A program made the translations under genes and the position numbers. A DNA stretch of 64,000 bases from assembly GCA_037043455.1 (NCBI GenBank), contig JAWPHD010010355.1, forward strand, positions 1 through 64,000, read 5' to 3'. A model generated the notes under the pieces. It saw nothing but the letters and a program-made list of their open reading frames with translations. It did not search any database and was not told the DNA's origin. Origin of the DNA: Cyrtodaria siliqua. Lineage: Eukaryota; Mollusca; Bivalvia; Adapedonta; Hiatellidae. Positions 1-11,659 of this stretch are shown in pieces (position 1 is the stretch's first letter; each line of letters begins with the position of its first letter).

Positions 1-1405
1 GTTAGGATACTTGAAATTGTGCTGTAACACTTAAACTTTAAAGGAGCCATTTCCTTTTGTTTTTCCTAGTTAGTTTTTTCAGTCTTCCTACAAGCACAAA
101 TGATATATTGTTATCTTTAAAAATCCACAATTACCCCGCCTTCCTTTACATATTTCGTTGCAAGCTGTTTTATCAATTTAAAATCTGCATTTTTGCCGGT
201 CATTCATTATACATCTGCAAGTCAAGTAAATAATCGCAAAGTCATAACAAAATTGTGAAGGTCTTTGCATGACATATAGCAGGACATATTGCCGGTATTT
301 TTTTTTTTACCAACTATGCTAATCTTATCACAACAATAGCAAACATTTGATATGCACTTGAACATTAACATGACGGATTTAATGCATATACTATTTAACT
401 TGTTCTCTATTTCTATATAGTTACACTAGTTTTATTCCTTGCATTGTTGCTCATTAACTGAATAATAATATCTCAATTAATTATGCATCATTCTTGTGTT
501 TATATTCAGTGACAAATTGCATTTTATTCTCAAAAAACACTCCAATGAAAATATCATTTGAACAACAAGCTAATAAAAAATTTTAACCTTTCGACACAAA
601 ATTAGTATAACCATTTTTTTTTTTATAAAATGTTAACCTAGGCAGATATATTCGCATTATAAAGTGTGGATAACCAAAACATTTCATTTACAAAATCACA
701 GTATTTGTCAAACTATACATGGGAAAGTTAAACAACAGGTCAGAATGGGCTCCAAATCTTAAGCCTAAACATATACTAAATTTTATCGACCCCTACAGTG
801 AGCTACTTGAAATATCCGTCATGTATTTTAAAAAAAAAAAAAAAATCGATTATTACACAATTGCGTGACAAGTAGCTCATGACCGGTGCTTTATCACTGA
901 TCTTCAGAAGAACAAGTCAAATCGAAACTAAATATGCCAGTGTTTTATGTTTAGGGCTTATTTCAGCTATATATTTGTCTGATAATAATGCGTAAACCTA
1001 AACGTAAAAACAGAGGTAAGGACATAGCAGAACACAAACTAGAGAACCTGTATTTTAGTTTTATTCTAGAATTTTGACTTAACCTACCAAGTACCCGGAA
1101 CTGGATATCTTTTATTGTGGTGGTATATAGTCTTTGTACCTTATAATATATATTATATACATGCAGAACATATTAAGAAGAACAATGGCGCCCTAATTAA
1201 TTCACCAAGACTCGTCATGGAAGCGATTTTTTAGTGTTTACTCTACTTTTTCCAACCAATCAGATCGGTTCATAAGTTCAAATACTGGCTACAAATCCAG
1301 AAGATTTTATACTACTTGTATCTTTCAAAATCACTTAATCATGAAGAAAGTCATCTATAAATAGAGAATTTAGAAAATCAAATGAAAATTATGAGGGTTA
1401 ACACT
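1..1405. other. AT-rich non-coding sequence
   Basis: I see no coding region, RNA gene or clear repeat here. The stretch is AT-rich, with homopolymer runs (for example near 298-310 and 829-845) and stop codons in all frames. Confidence 0.5.
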
Positions 1406-1410
1406 AAATC

Positions 1411-1535
1411 AGATAGAGGCTATGCAGGGAACTCTTCACCACAAAAACCCTGACGGTCAATCACTATATCTGCTCCCTCCCTTTTGGTTCTTACTGGTAA
1501 AGATTTCTCTTCATGACCTCCATCATTATAACCTT
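1411..1535. repeat. Foldback MITE fragment, diverged copy of the 10975-11130 element
   Basis: The outer part AGATAGAGGCTATG near 1411 and its inverted partner CTTCATGACCTCCATC near 1510 flank a core with CTTCACC on one side and GGTAAAGATTTCTC on the other. The same layout, better preserved, is seen at 10975-11130, so this is probably an older copy of that hairpin element. The two share the CTCCCTCCCTTT motif in the loop. Confidence 0.5.
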
Positions 1536-3070
1536 TGCAATATACCCTACTAATTCTGACAGGAAAGACTTTTTTTTTCAACTAACATGCATGAATTTAA
1601 GGCCTCAATAAAAATACTTCTGGTCTTGTAACAGACTGACGTTCCATTCTTTATTAATTTTTAAATGAAGAAAATGTTTCCCAACATTGCTGCTCCACTA
1701 TAGAGGTTTACCACCACCAATTACATGTAAACCTCCGAGGTGTAGTCGAATAAAGATTCCCTATAATAAAAAGTAATCCCTCCCTTTCGATGGAAGTAGG
1801 GGAAAAACTGCCCATTTCTATTCAATTTTGTGGTTATATGTATAAGAAGCGTATTAATAGGTTTTACTGGATCATCTGATGAACATTTTGAATTTCGACT
1901 CTATGCTTTACACTTTGTGAGCAATGAAAACAGTCGATCAATAAAAACTTAGCTGTAATCCCTTGACTCTGTTTAGTAACACAAACAAGAAATTTCTTAC
2001 ATGTCCTGTGACCCCACCTTTTACGGTGATTTTTCAAGTGGAAGAATAGTTTTCTAATGAAACATTACAACTGCTGCATTATCCATACTTGAGATGAATT
2101 TGCAGCAAATCATTAATATGTGACACTTTAACATTGGTGTCTATTGGGAAAACATTAATTAGTGCTTCATACCTAGAAACACTTTTTTTTTAATACTTTA
2201 GTGGTAGTTGGGTTGAAGGGGCAAAACTGGCGGACACATCATAGCGTAAATGAAACACTTTTTACACCAGCGGTGGTAGACATTGGTACACATTATGTAT
2301 ATAATGCAGTTAGTATTTTCGTCCCCTCAAGATAAGGGTTTCTGAATTCTGACCAATTCACTGATCTTATTTTGTACAGGTACAGCAAGGTACCATCATT
2401 CAAATATCTAACAACGATTCCAGCATACACCACAGATCACAATACAGGCAAGAATGCCTGGAATTAGCAAATTATCAATTATCACGTGTCAATTATATCA
2501 CCTGTCAATCTGTCAATTAGGTAGTACATCTTACCTGTGGTGACTCTATCTCTGCTGACCTGATTAACCAATCAATCATTCAGATTGTACCACATTTACA
2601 TGTGAGTCAACATTATGTGAACTCATTATTTAATAACAGAACAAAAACATAAATACATACATAAATTATCATGCAGAATAAGTCAAGCGATTTTGTACAT
2701 AAGTACAGTTTTCTATGTGCAATATGAACATCAAATAACAGATACATGAGAGATGAAAATACAAAAGATCTAATCAATCAAGACTGTATTCCTACAGGCA
2801 AAGCTGTACTGATAAATCCTGTGCCTGAAGTAATTAACCCTAATGAAAAGGGGGAAAACCATGTGGTTATTTCTCAATAAATACTTAATATAAGGACTAT
2901 CCCAGTTACATCCCATTTAATGCCATATATATCTATATTATGAACGAGTTATCAACAAAATGACAAAGATGCTAAACTATAGGCATTTAAATGAAATATA
3001 CTATTTAACTGACTTTCAGACTGGGAAATACACCGTTCTCAGTCAGTGCAATCAGTTCCTCAGCAGGAAT
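1536..3070. other. Non-coding sequence without recognised features
   Basis: No supported gene or repeat. One minus-strand CAG/GTAAGAT match near 2531-2537 would make a good splice donor, but no convincing coding frame leads into it. Confidence 0.4.
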
Positions 3071-3071
3071 G

Positions 3072-3427
3072 TCTCTAAATGTTATAATGTTGAATGTTGT
3101 TTTAACGACTCTCAACATAGTATAGGTTATTTAGAGCCTTCCTCAGCGATGAGGGGAAGTAATACATAGGGAATCCGGGGGACCGTGCCCTACTCTTTAT
3201 TATCGAATAGATTCCTATGGTTCTTTAACGTGCTCGGAGGATTAGACTGATACACGGGACCACCCAGTTTACGTCCCCATCTGACGGACGAGGCTTAGGG
3301 AAAGTGTCTTGCTCAAGAACACACCTCGACGAAACTCAGTGGCACCATGGCAGATTGAACCCGGGGGGACTCCCGGATTACAAATCCGCCACGCTACCGA
3401 TGCCGCCTTGCCATGCCCTCTCTAAAT
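3072..3427 (-). mobile_element. SINE family C, nearly full length, with probable target-site duplication
   Basis: Body about 3081-3418, read on the minus strand. The tRNA-like head lies at the high-coordinate end (rc of the stretch ending near 3412). It has a B-box-like GGGTTCAATC (seen as GATTGAACCC) and a damaged A box. The body matches copies at 18023 and 57727, including ACGTCCCCATCTGACGGACG and GATACACGGGACC. TCTCTAAAT at 3072-3080 and 3419-3427 is a likely target-site duplication. The head has several small indels, so this copy is old. Confidence 0.75.
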
Positions 3428-4236
3428 TTTAGAGACGACGTATACACGAGTCTACCAACCAATCGCATACATTAAATCACATCTGTGTTACCTATAAAGG
3501 TAAGTAACTCTTAGAAACATGAATGATCAACGATACAGCATTTTCATTTTTCATGCACAAGAAGACTCTTACTAAAACCATGTTTTTCATCGTTAACTGA
3601 ATATCCTGAAGCAGTTCCAATAAGTGCTTGTCATTAACTGATTCCATCATGTAACTGTGTAGAAGCTAGAGACTATCACTGAAGGTGATGAATACCCCTG
3701 TTTTTATGCAATCAACAATGGGTGAAGTAGAAGGACATAAGGTCATCAGATGTTATGGGTATACATATAAGTCTGGCTTATACGAACATATTTGCAGAAA
3801 AAATGTGATTCAGGACAATATACATATTATAGTGGAAATTTCTAAGTCAAACAAAGGGCCATTGTTCTGTAATAAATCAGGCATCAGCAATGGGTGATGT
3901 AGAGTGGCTAGGTGGTCATTAGTTCTTAAGTGTATATGAAGTTTATGGGGAACAACTCATGCAAAACAGTCTTGTTTTCCGAACAAGCTTCCGCATTTTA
4001 CCGTGCGTCTCCGAGAGCCGCATTTTAAAACCTGTCCACTGAAACCCGGAAACTTAGTAACCGGTGTTGAGGTACAAATTTTTTTTCTCAAAAATGACGC
4101 TAAATTAGCAAATTAAATGGAAAAAAATGGTGTTTGTTTATCATTACAAGTGGTAAAAAAGGTACTGCAATTATGAAAGACTGGTTTGGTTGTAATATTG
4201 CGGTAGGATATTACATCGTTACTAGACGTTTATAAC
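3428..4236. other. Non-coding sequence without recognised features
   Basis: No supported gene. Short open frames here have no splice signals or recognisable composition. Confidence 0.4.
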
Positions 4237-4605
4237 GATTTTTCTATGTGGAAAATTAGATTGCACAATGATTTTCTATGTGGAAAATTAGATTGCACAA
4301 TGATTTTCTATGTGGAAAATTAGATTGCACAATGATTTTCTATGTGGAAAATTAGATTGCACAAATGATTTTCTATGTGGAAAATTAGATTGGACAAAGA
4401 TTTTCTATGTGGAAAATTAGATTGCACAATGATTTTCTATGTGGAAAATTAGATTGGACAAAGAATTTCTCTATGTGGAAAGATTAGATTTGCACAATGA
4501 TTTTCTATGTGGAAAATTAGATTGCACAATGATTTTCTATGTGGAAAATGTAGATTGGACAAAGATTTTCTATGTGGAAAATTAGATTGCGATTTTCTAT
4601 ATGGA
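4237..4605. repeat. 32 bp minisatellite, about 11 copies
   Basis: The unit is close to GATTTTCTATGTGGAAAATT followed by AGATTGCACAAT. Some units carry TTGGACAAA instead of TTGCACAAT. Single-base insertions near 4470-4490 and 4550 break the phase. It is an imperfect, moderately old array. Confidence 0.9.
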
Positions 4606-4924
4606 TATCTCCTTGCAGACGATGTCACTGCACAGCTGAAGACGTGTTGAAACTTAATTCAACTACAATTAGCCTGTTTTTTTCTCTTGTCTCCACATTT
4701 AATGTTTATCTTGTAAAAATTGTTTGTAACAAAGACAGGTCGTGTCACAAACAGTTAGATGTTCTGTGATTAAAAAAATAAAAGTAATCTAGTATAATGA
4801 CCCAGAGAAAGAAGTAGTGGTTTATTACGTCTCTGTCTATACTATCCTCTGTTGCAGTTGAACTATTTTTTATAGTATTTATCTAAGAAATATTTCTTAA
4901 CATCTGAAAATGTTTAATTTAATA

Positions 4925-5105
4925 TGTGCTTGAAAGTATGAAAACACTATTAAAAATATTGTTTTCAAGCTTGGAAGTACTCAGTAGCTATGTGGTACTA
5001 CTTTTGCCTTGTGCCGAGGCAATATTCCATTAATTTTGTGTACAAAATAAAAAAAAATAGAATTTCAGCCCCCATGAGATAAACTAGCAATTAATTATTA
5101 TGGCC
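4925..5105 (+). repeat. Dispersed repeat X, copy 1
   Basis: This stretch is paralogous to 7966-8167 in the same orientation. Shared blocks are TTTTCAA-CTTGGAAG, the quasi-palindrome GCCTTGTGCCGAGGC, AATTTCA-CCCCC and GATAAACTAGCAATTAATT. The order and spacing of the blocks are preserved. The class is unknown; the stable short hairpin in the middle is its most distinctive feature. Confidence 0.7.
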
Positions 5106-5167
5106 TAATACCACCATTCTCATTAATTTACTGGTATGCCACCATTCTCATTAATTTACTGGTATGC
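5101..5167. repeat. Short tandem duplication, ~32 bp x2
   Basis: The phrase ACCACCATTCTCATTAAT plus TTACTGGTATGCC occurs twice back to back. Confidence 0.85.
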
Positions 5168-5498
5168 CAATTCTGAACGAAGAAATGTTTCCATCAAAAC
5201 GATGATATGTTTTACTAATTCAACTTTGATCCAAAAGTAAGATGAATGCCAGTAAACAACAATTTTATACTTCACGGATTGATCAAAATCCATGATTATG
5301 GAAATATGGCAGTTGTTTTTTGGAGATAGAATTTATAACTGAGAATATAAAACCTAGTTCCACCCATAATAAGCATCTGATATTCAAACAAACCTCAATC
5401 CCTTGGGTATAGACTATAACTCCCTTATAATATTATATGCTGATAATTTCACTATTTTTATCTTTATCTGTACAGACAGGTGTTTTTTAATCTTGTAT

Positions 5499-5740
5499 CA
5501 TAGACCTAAATACTCTGGATTCGAAACTGCCTATACGTCCCTTGTTAATTATAGATTTATCTGCCGAATGGCGAATAAGCTGGTTCCCTGATTACTCTGC
5601 GGTAAACAACAGGTTACCAGTCCGAGATGTCAAACAAGAGCAGATGTAACATGTAAGCGGCAGCCGTTTTTGACGCGATCGGTTATCCTGATATGAGTTG
5701 GATTTACGACATGTTTCTAATCCAGAGTATTTAGGTCTAT
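5499..5740. mobile_element. Putative MITE with ~27-29 bp inverted ends, founder of the 62 bp array
   Basis: The sequence at 5499-5527 (CATAGACCTAAATACTCTGG and on to GAAAC) is the reverse complement of the array motif GTTTCGAATCCAGAGTATTT plus AGGTCTATG. The first array-like copy of that motif ends near 5740. The pair therefore forms inverted ends around about 185 bp of unique sequence. The left end and the right end are both bordered by TA (TAGACC and GGTCTA), compatible with but not proving a TA target. No transposase is encoded. Confidence 0.55.
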
Positions 5741-7250
5741 GCTTGTTTGTATGTATGGGTGTGATTTACGACATGTTTCGAATCCAGAGTATTTAGGTCT
5801 ATGCTTGTTTGTATGTATGGGTGTGATTTACGACATGTTTCGAATCCAGAGTATTTAGGTCTATGCTTGTTTGTATGTATGGGTGTGATTTACGACATGT
5901 TTCGAATCCAGAGTATTTAGGTCTATGCTTGTTTGTATGTATGGGTGTGATTTACGACATGTTTCTAATCCAGAGTATTTAGGTCTATGCTTGTTTGTAT
6001 GTATGGGTGTGATTTACGACATGTTTCGAATCCAGAGTATTTAGGTCTATGCTTGTTTGTATGTATGGGTGTGATTTACGACATGTTTCGAATCCAGAGT
6101 ATTTAGGTCTATGCTTGTTTGTATGTATGGGTGTGATTTACGACATGTTTCGAATCCAGAGTATTTAGGTCTATGCTTGTTTGTATGTATGGGTGTGATT
6201 TACGACATGTTTCGAATCCAGAGTATTTAGGTCTATGCTTGTTTGTATGTATGGGTGTGATTTACGACATGTTTCGAATCCAGAGTATTTAGGTCTATGC
6301 TTGTTTGTATGTATGGGTGTGATTTACGACATGTTTCTAATCCAGAGTATTTAGGTCTATGCTTGTTTGTATGTATGGGTGTGATTTACGACATGTTTCG
6401 AATCCAGAGTATTTAGGTCTATGCTTGTTTGTATGTATGGGTGTGATTTACGACATGTTTCGAATCCAGAGTATTTAGGTCTATGCTTGTTTGTATGTAT
6501 GGGTGTGATTTACGACATGTTTCGAATCCAGAGTATTTAGGTCTATGCTTGTTTGTATGTATGGGTGTGATTTACGACATGTTTCTAATCCAGAGTATTT
6601 AGGTCTATGCTTGTTTGTATGTATGGGTGTGATTTACGACATGTTTCGAATCCAGAGTATTTAGGTCTATGCTTGTTTGTATGTATGGGTGTGATTTACG
6701 ACATGTTTCGAATCCAGAGTATTTAGGTCTATGCTTGTTTGTATGTATGGGTGTGATTTACGACATGTTTCGAATCCAGAGTATTTAGGTCTATGCTTGT
6801 TTGTATGTATGGGTGTGATTTACGACATGTTTCGAATCCAGAGTATTTAGGTCTATGCTTGTTTGTATGTATGGGTGTGATTTACGACATGTTTCGAATC
6901 CAGAGTATTTAGGTCTATGCTTGTTTGTATGTATGGGTGTGATTTACGACATGTTTCGAATCCAGAGTATTTAGGTCTATGCTTGTTTGTATGTATGGGT
7001 GTGATTTACGACATGTTTCGAATCCAGAGTATTTAGGTCTATGCTTGTTTGTATGTATGGGTGTGATTTACGACATGTTTCGAATCCAGAGTATTTAGGT
7101 CTATGCTTGTTTGTATGTATGGGTGTGATTTACGACATGTTTCGAATCCAGAGTATTTAGGTCTATGCTTGTTTGTATGTATGGGTGTGATTTACGACAT
7201 GTTTCGAATCCAGAGTATTTAGGTCTATGCTTGTTTGTATGTATGGGTGT
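5701..7250. repeat. 62 bp satellite-like array, exactly 25 copies
   Basis: The unit starts GATTTACGACATGTTTCGAA and ends GTTTGTATGTATGGGTGT. The 1550 bp contain 25 full units with no indels. The only recurrent variant I see is TTCTAATCC for TTCGAATCC, in copies 1, 5, 11 and 15. That spacing suggests a later duplication of a 10-unit (620 bp) block. Such homogeneity implies recent amplification. Confidence 0.97.
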
Positions 7251-7260
7251 CACTTTTGAG

Positions 7261-7520
7261 AATATTTCAGTCATATCAAGATTTTACAGCGTTTCCAAAC
7301 TGAAATACCACGTCGCAGACACATGACATGATACCCCACCCAGTCACATTACACTGACGCTGGGCCGTGTCCTAGCACAACCCTTTATATGCTGAACATC
7401 GCACGATGGAATTACTAGTACCATTTTCAAGGTCTTTGGTATGACCTGGGCGAGGATTGAACCACGCCCTCCAGCATGTGAGGCGTACACTCTACCACTA
7501 CACTACCATAGCAATATTTC
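7261..7520 (-). mobile_element. SINE family D copy
   Basis: On the minus strand this begins with a tRNA-like head (TGGTAGTGTAGTGGTAGAGT near 7512, B-box region GTGGTTCAATCC). It continues through CATATAAAGGG and GGGTGGGGTATCATG, which match the copies at 48772 and 63838. AATATTTC at 7261-7268 and 7513-7520 is a possible target-site duplication. It abuts the end of the 62 bp array. Confidence 0.7.
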
Positions 7521-7965
7521 TCTCTCATCAAACATATGGTAGTAAGACTTTTTTTAAAAACAAGCCACCGTACTTGACCCTATTTCATAAACATTACTTG
7601 GCAAGAACTCGCCTGGCATGGTATTCACATACAAGATTTACAATCAGTGGAAATCCTCCTAAAATAAACACGAGAGAAAGTCATCCAAATATTTATGTAA
7701 CACTCTGTAGGTACCAGAACACTTCATAAAGCTGTGATATACAGACACTAACATAGGTACCAACACACTTAGCTGTCCAAAAACATAAATTATATGAGGT
7801 AATAGATCAAGGGTTATACCACACTTCCCCTAATATTAATGCCCAGGCGCTATGCAAAAGTGTGTGCTCTTATAAAATATTAAAATAAATCATAAGGCCA
7901 TAATAAATTAATTGCTAGATTATCATCCCCGCCCGCCCCCGGTAATTTTTATTTCTTAAAAAAAA
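7521..7965. other. Non-coding sequence without recognised features
   Basis: No supported gene or repeat in this stretch. Confidence 0.4.
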
Positions 7966-8167
7966 ATTGTTGCTGAAAGTCTGAAACACTATTGAAAATG
8001 TGTTTTCAATCTTGGAAGAATAACTCAGCAGTATGTGTTACTATTTTTGCCTCGTGCCGAGGCAATATATGCCATTTGTCGTATATAATAAAAAATAAAA
8101 TTTCACCCCCGCCCCTATTTTCAAATAAATTTGGATGATAAACTAGCAATTAATTGATCAAGGCCAA
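7966..8167 (+). repeat. Dispersed repeat X, copy 2
   Basis: This is paralogous to 4925-5105. It carries the perfect hairpin arms GCCTCG/CGAGGC (GCCTCGTGCCGAGGC), better preserved than in copy 1, and an extra block between the CCCCC run and GATAAACTAGC. Confidence 0.7.
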
Positions 8168-8448
8168 ATATTATATATATATATTTTCGAAAGATTTCTG
8201 GATACACAAGATCGAAAATGTATTGAATTTTAAAGATTTTTTAAAATTTTATTAATCTTTTTAAAGGTGGGGGGTGCTCTTATTAGGGGAAATACGATAA
8301 CCATATTATGACTATTTAATTATATTTTCAATGCTCCAGATTGACTTACCCATTATATTATTGAACCTGGTTTAATTATAAATGCCCAGCAGCTTTTTTG
8401 TCAAAGCCCATTTCATGGCAGTACCCCTACTGCCAAACCTTTGAAGTT

Positions 8449-8546
8449 TAACCCTTAACCCGCTAAGCACGACTATCATAGCCTTTGCATCCATTGTAAA
8501 CCCAGATCAGACAGCGAATTACTTATATATATGTAACGGGTTAAGG
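8449..8546. mobile_element. piggyBac-like MITE (family P), internally deleted copy
   Basis: The ends CCCTTAACCCGCTAAGCAC and CGGGTTAAGG are inverted, and a TTAA precedes the left end. The central part seen in the copies at 11664 and 24011 is missing, leaving about 95 bp. Confidence 0.65.
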
Positions 8547-8560
8547 TGTCCCAAACTTCC

Positions 8561-8671
8561 TCGAGCTTGACTTGTGAGGAAGTGTCGATTCTTACAGATG
8601 GCGGGAGGTGTATAGTACCGGTTCTACCCAGGAAAAGTGGGTGGTCTGCCTCCACCACAAACCAAAAACAA
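8561..8671 (+). mobile_element. SINE family A, 5' portion, interrupted by the Helitron-like element
   Basis: The body reads GTGAGGAAGTGTCGATTCTT, then GCGGGAGGTG, GGTTCTACCC and GGTGGTCTGCCTCCACCACA. It matches the uninterrupted plus-strand copy at 36277-36436. The remaining 3' part with its CAAACAAACAA tail lies at 10253-10318, beyond the inserted element. Confidence 0.85.
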
Positions 8672-10252
8672 CAAGAGGTCAATGACCTTGAAGCTCTACT
8701 GATTGATTTTGATTTCAGGAAGTAGTCGCTACAGACTTGTTTTTTGAAAATCTATTTTTAACCGTGGCGGCCATCTTGAATTTCCGGCCGACCTGAAATT
8801 TTGCTAAGATCAATAAGACATTAAGAGCAACATTCCTGTGAAGTTTCATGAAAATCCGTCAGGTAGTTTCAAAGAAGTAGTCGCTACAAGTTTTCATTAT
8901 ATAACTCTATGTAAACAAAGCAGCCATGTTTAAGGTAAAATCAAAACGATTTTCGACAAGGACCAACATCATGTCATACTGATCATTTTAGAAAAAGTCC
9001 CATATCAATATCTCTTATTGTTTTGTAGAAGTAGTCGCTACAAATTTATTTATTTTAAATCTATTTTTAGCTGTGGCGGCCATCTTGAATTTCCGGCCGA
9101 CCTGAAATGTTTCTAGGATCAACTAGACATCAAGAGCAATATTCCTGTGAAGTTTCATGAACATCCGTCAAGTAGTTTCAGAGGAGTAGTCGCTACAAGT
9201 TTTTACTATATAACTCTATGTAACCAAAGATGGCCACTGGCAGCCATGTTTAACGTTGAATCAAAATAATTTTCCACAAGGATCTACATCATGTCATGCT
9301 GATCATTTTAGAAAAAGTCCCATATCAATATCACTTATAGTTTTCAAGACGTAGTCGCTACAAACTTATTTTTTAAAAATCTATTTTTAGCTGTGACGGC
9401 CATCTTGAATTTCCGGCCGACCTGAAATTTTGATAGGATCAATTAGACATCAAGAGCAACATTCCTGTAAAGTTTCATGACAATCCGCCAAGTAGTTTCA
9501 GAGGAGTAGTCGCTACAAGTTTTTACTATATAACTCTATGTAAACAAAGATGGCCGCTGGCAGCCATGTTTAACGTTGAATCAAAACGATTTTTGACTAG
9601 GATCAACATCATGTAATGCTGATCATTTTAGGAAAAGTCCCATATCAATATCACTTATAGTTTTCAAGACGTAGTCGCTACAAACTTATTTTTTAAAAAT
9701 CTATTTTTAGCTGTGACGGCCATCTTGAATTTCCGGCCGACCTGAAATTTTTCTAGGATCAATTAGACATCAAGAGCAACATTCCTGTAAAGTTTCATGA
9801 CAATCCGCCAAGTAGTTTCAGAGAAGTAGTCGCTACAAGTTTTTACTATATAACTCTATGTAAACAAAGATGGCCGCTGGCAGCCATGTTTAACGTTGAA
9901 TCAAAACGATTTTTGACTAGGATCAACAGCATGTCATGCTGATCATTTTAGAAAAAGTGCCATATCAATATCACTTATAGTTTTCAAGAAGAAGTCGCTA
10001 CAAACTTGTATTTTAAAACTCTATTTTTAGCTTTGGCGGCCATCTTGGATTTCACATCAACATGAATTTTTGCTAGGATCAACTAGACTTTATGGGCAAC
10101 ATTTCTGTAAAGTTTCATGAATATCCATCCAGTAGTTTCAGCTGTGAAGCCGCTACAAATAAAAGTTTACGGACAGACGGACGGACGGACAGACGGACAG
10201 ACGGACGACGGACGCCGCACCACACCACGGCATAAGAGATCAGCAGAGCTAA
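8672..10252 (+). mobile_element. Helitron-like non-autonomous element, copy 1, built of ~320 bp monomers
   Basis: The element begins CAAGAGGTCAATGACC and ends GAGCTAA. Inside are five monomers starting at about 8722, 9031, 9351, 9671 and 9991 (spacing 309, then 320 each). Each monomer is itself a diverged dimer: both halves start with GTAGTCGCTAC, and one half carries GGCCATCTTGAATTTCC while the other carries GGCAGCCATGTTTAA. The 3' end has a GGACAGAC-rich run, then a GCCG/CGGC pair and GAGCTAA. No protein is encoded. Copy 2 at 46048-47635 has the same monomer order. The Helitron label is inferred from precise insertion without a clear target duplication and from the hairpin plus CTAA end of copy 2; a 5' TC terminus is not obvious. 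Confidence 0.75.
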
Positions 10253-10318
10253 AAATCAACCTTCATATTAAACATTACATGAGTTGAAAATGACGTAAAA
10301 CACCATACAAACAAACAA
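10253..10318 (+). mobile_element. SINE family A, 3' portion and tail
   Basis: This is the continuation of the SINE split by the Helitron-like element. It ends GAAAATGACGTAAAACACCA followed by TACAAACAAACAA, the family A tail. Confidence 0.85.
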
Positions 10319-10970
10319 TTGTTCCTTGTAATTGTTGTTTGTTCTGTATGCATTGTGTTTTCAGTTGACTGTGTTCTGTGAATGTTATATTTCCTGTTTG
10401 CCTTTTATAACTATTGCGTAACAATGTTAACGGATATTATGCTACTAAAATCTTTTAGATTATACTTTGCTTACAAAAACTGAGACAAAACTATAAGACA
10501 ACAAACCTGATGATGATGATGATGACGATTATGACGATGATGGATGTAAGGTGTTTCTAGAATGTTAATTCTGTATGACATAGAGGTAATAGGCCAATAT
10601 ACTCCACAGTCAACATAACTATGTCAAAAGTAAGGCTACCACCAGGCAGCACAGTGGTATATACACAGTGGCACAGTGGTACCTGTGAATACCTGTGGAA
10701 TAAATCCTTGTATCCACTAATAAACATAGACAGGGAGATCCATACATTACAGAAATACTATTTATCCATGCAAACAAAGAAAACAATCCCTGTTGTTTGC
10801 CAAAGCTACTGAATTATGTATAAAGGTTATGATATGTACATGAATTACTGAAAAAACTAAGTTTAGTGTTTAGGCCCTACTTTTTCATCCAATCAGTTGT
10901 CTCACATTTTCAAATACTTGCACCATTTATTCATGAAGATTTTACTACAAGCAAAAAAGCCATGTCTTCG
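10319..10970. other. Non-coding sequence with a short GATGAT microsatellite
   Basis: Nothing gene-like is supported. A short GATGAT/GACGAT run lies near 10511-10545. Confidence 0.4.
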
Positions 10971-10974
10971 CGGT

Positions 10975-11130
10975 GAAGAGCTTAAACTATGTAGAGACTA
11001 TCGATAAAACCTACGGTAAACACCTACGGAGAAATCTTCACCATTAAGAAACTGTGGTCGGTCGCTACGCTCCCTCCCTTTCGGTTTCTTAATGGTGAAG
11101 ATTTCTCTTCATAGCCTCTATCCTATACTT
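10975..11130. mobile_element. Foldback element with perfect 24 bp hairpin arms
   Basis: Arms at 11029-11052 and 11084-11107 are perfect inverted copies (GAGAAATCTTCACCATTAAG and onward), around a 31 bp loop. Outer sequence TATGTAGAGACTATCG and CATAGCCTCTATC extends the symmetry. A diverged relative is at 1411-1535. Confidence 0.75.
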
Positions 11131-11659
11131 AGCACAGTCTTTTGCATATATCTAGCTTAAAGAAACTGAATGTTTATTTCATAATGTGAAATACTTGATA
11201 ACTTTGCCTCTTGTTCTTCACTTATGTGTGATTCAATGTAAGTATCAGAGTTATCTCCCATTTATATAAAACAACATATTTCACATTAAAAAGACGAATA
11301 TTGTCAAGAACCAGGGTTAAACTTTATTAAATAACTATTCTGAGTTTCGAGTGATAAAAAACGCAAAAACAAATGACATTTAACTTTGTCATTATAATGA
11401 AATTTTGAACCAAAGTTTCAAATTTTTAAAATGAACTCCCTTTATATTGAAATAAGAACGAAATTGTAATTTCTGTAAAGCGGAAAATTAAAACATGTTG
11501 CTACTTTTTTCGCAGATATCGTCTAAAAATAATGTCCTGCATATATTGTTAATTATGTTAATTATATTGTTAATGGTGCCAGAAATCATCATAACCTGCT
11601 CATCTCTTGTAAATTATTTGCTAAGAGCACACAGAAGAAAGTTAAAACAGGATGCTTAA
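11131..11659. other. Non-coding sequence without recognised features
   Basis: AT-rich; no supported gene, RNA or repeat. Confidence 0.4.

Noticed and set aside
2520..2560. Minus-strand exon ending at CAG/GTAAGAT
   Set aside because: The donor is good, but no open frame or acceptor of plausible size precedes it.
5701..7250. CRISPR array
   Set aside because: The units are contiguous 62 bp copies without variable spacers, in a eukaryotic context without cas genes.
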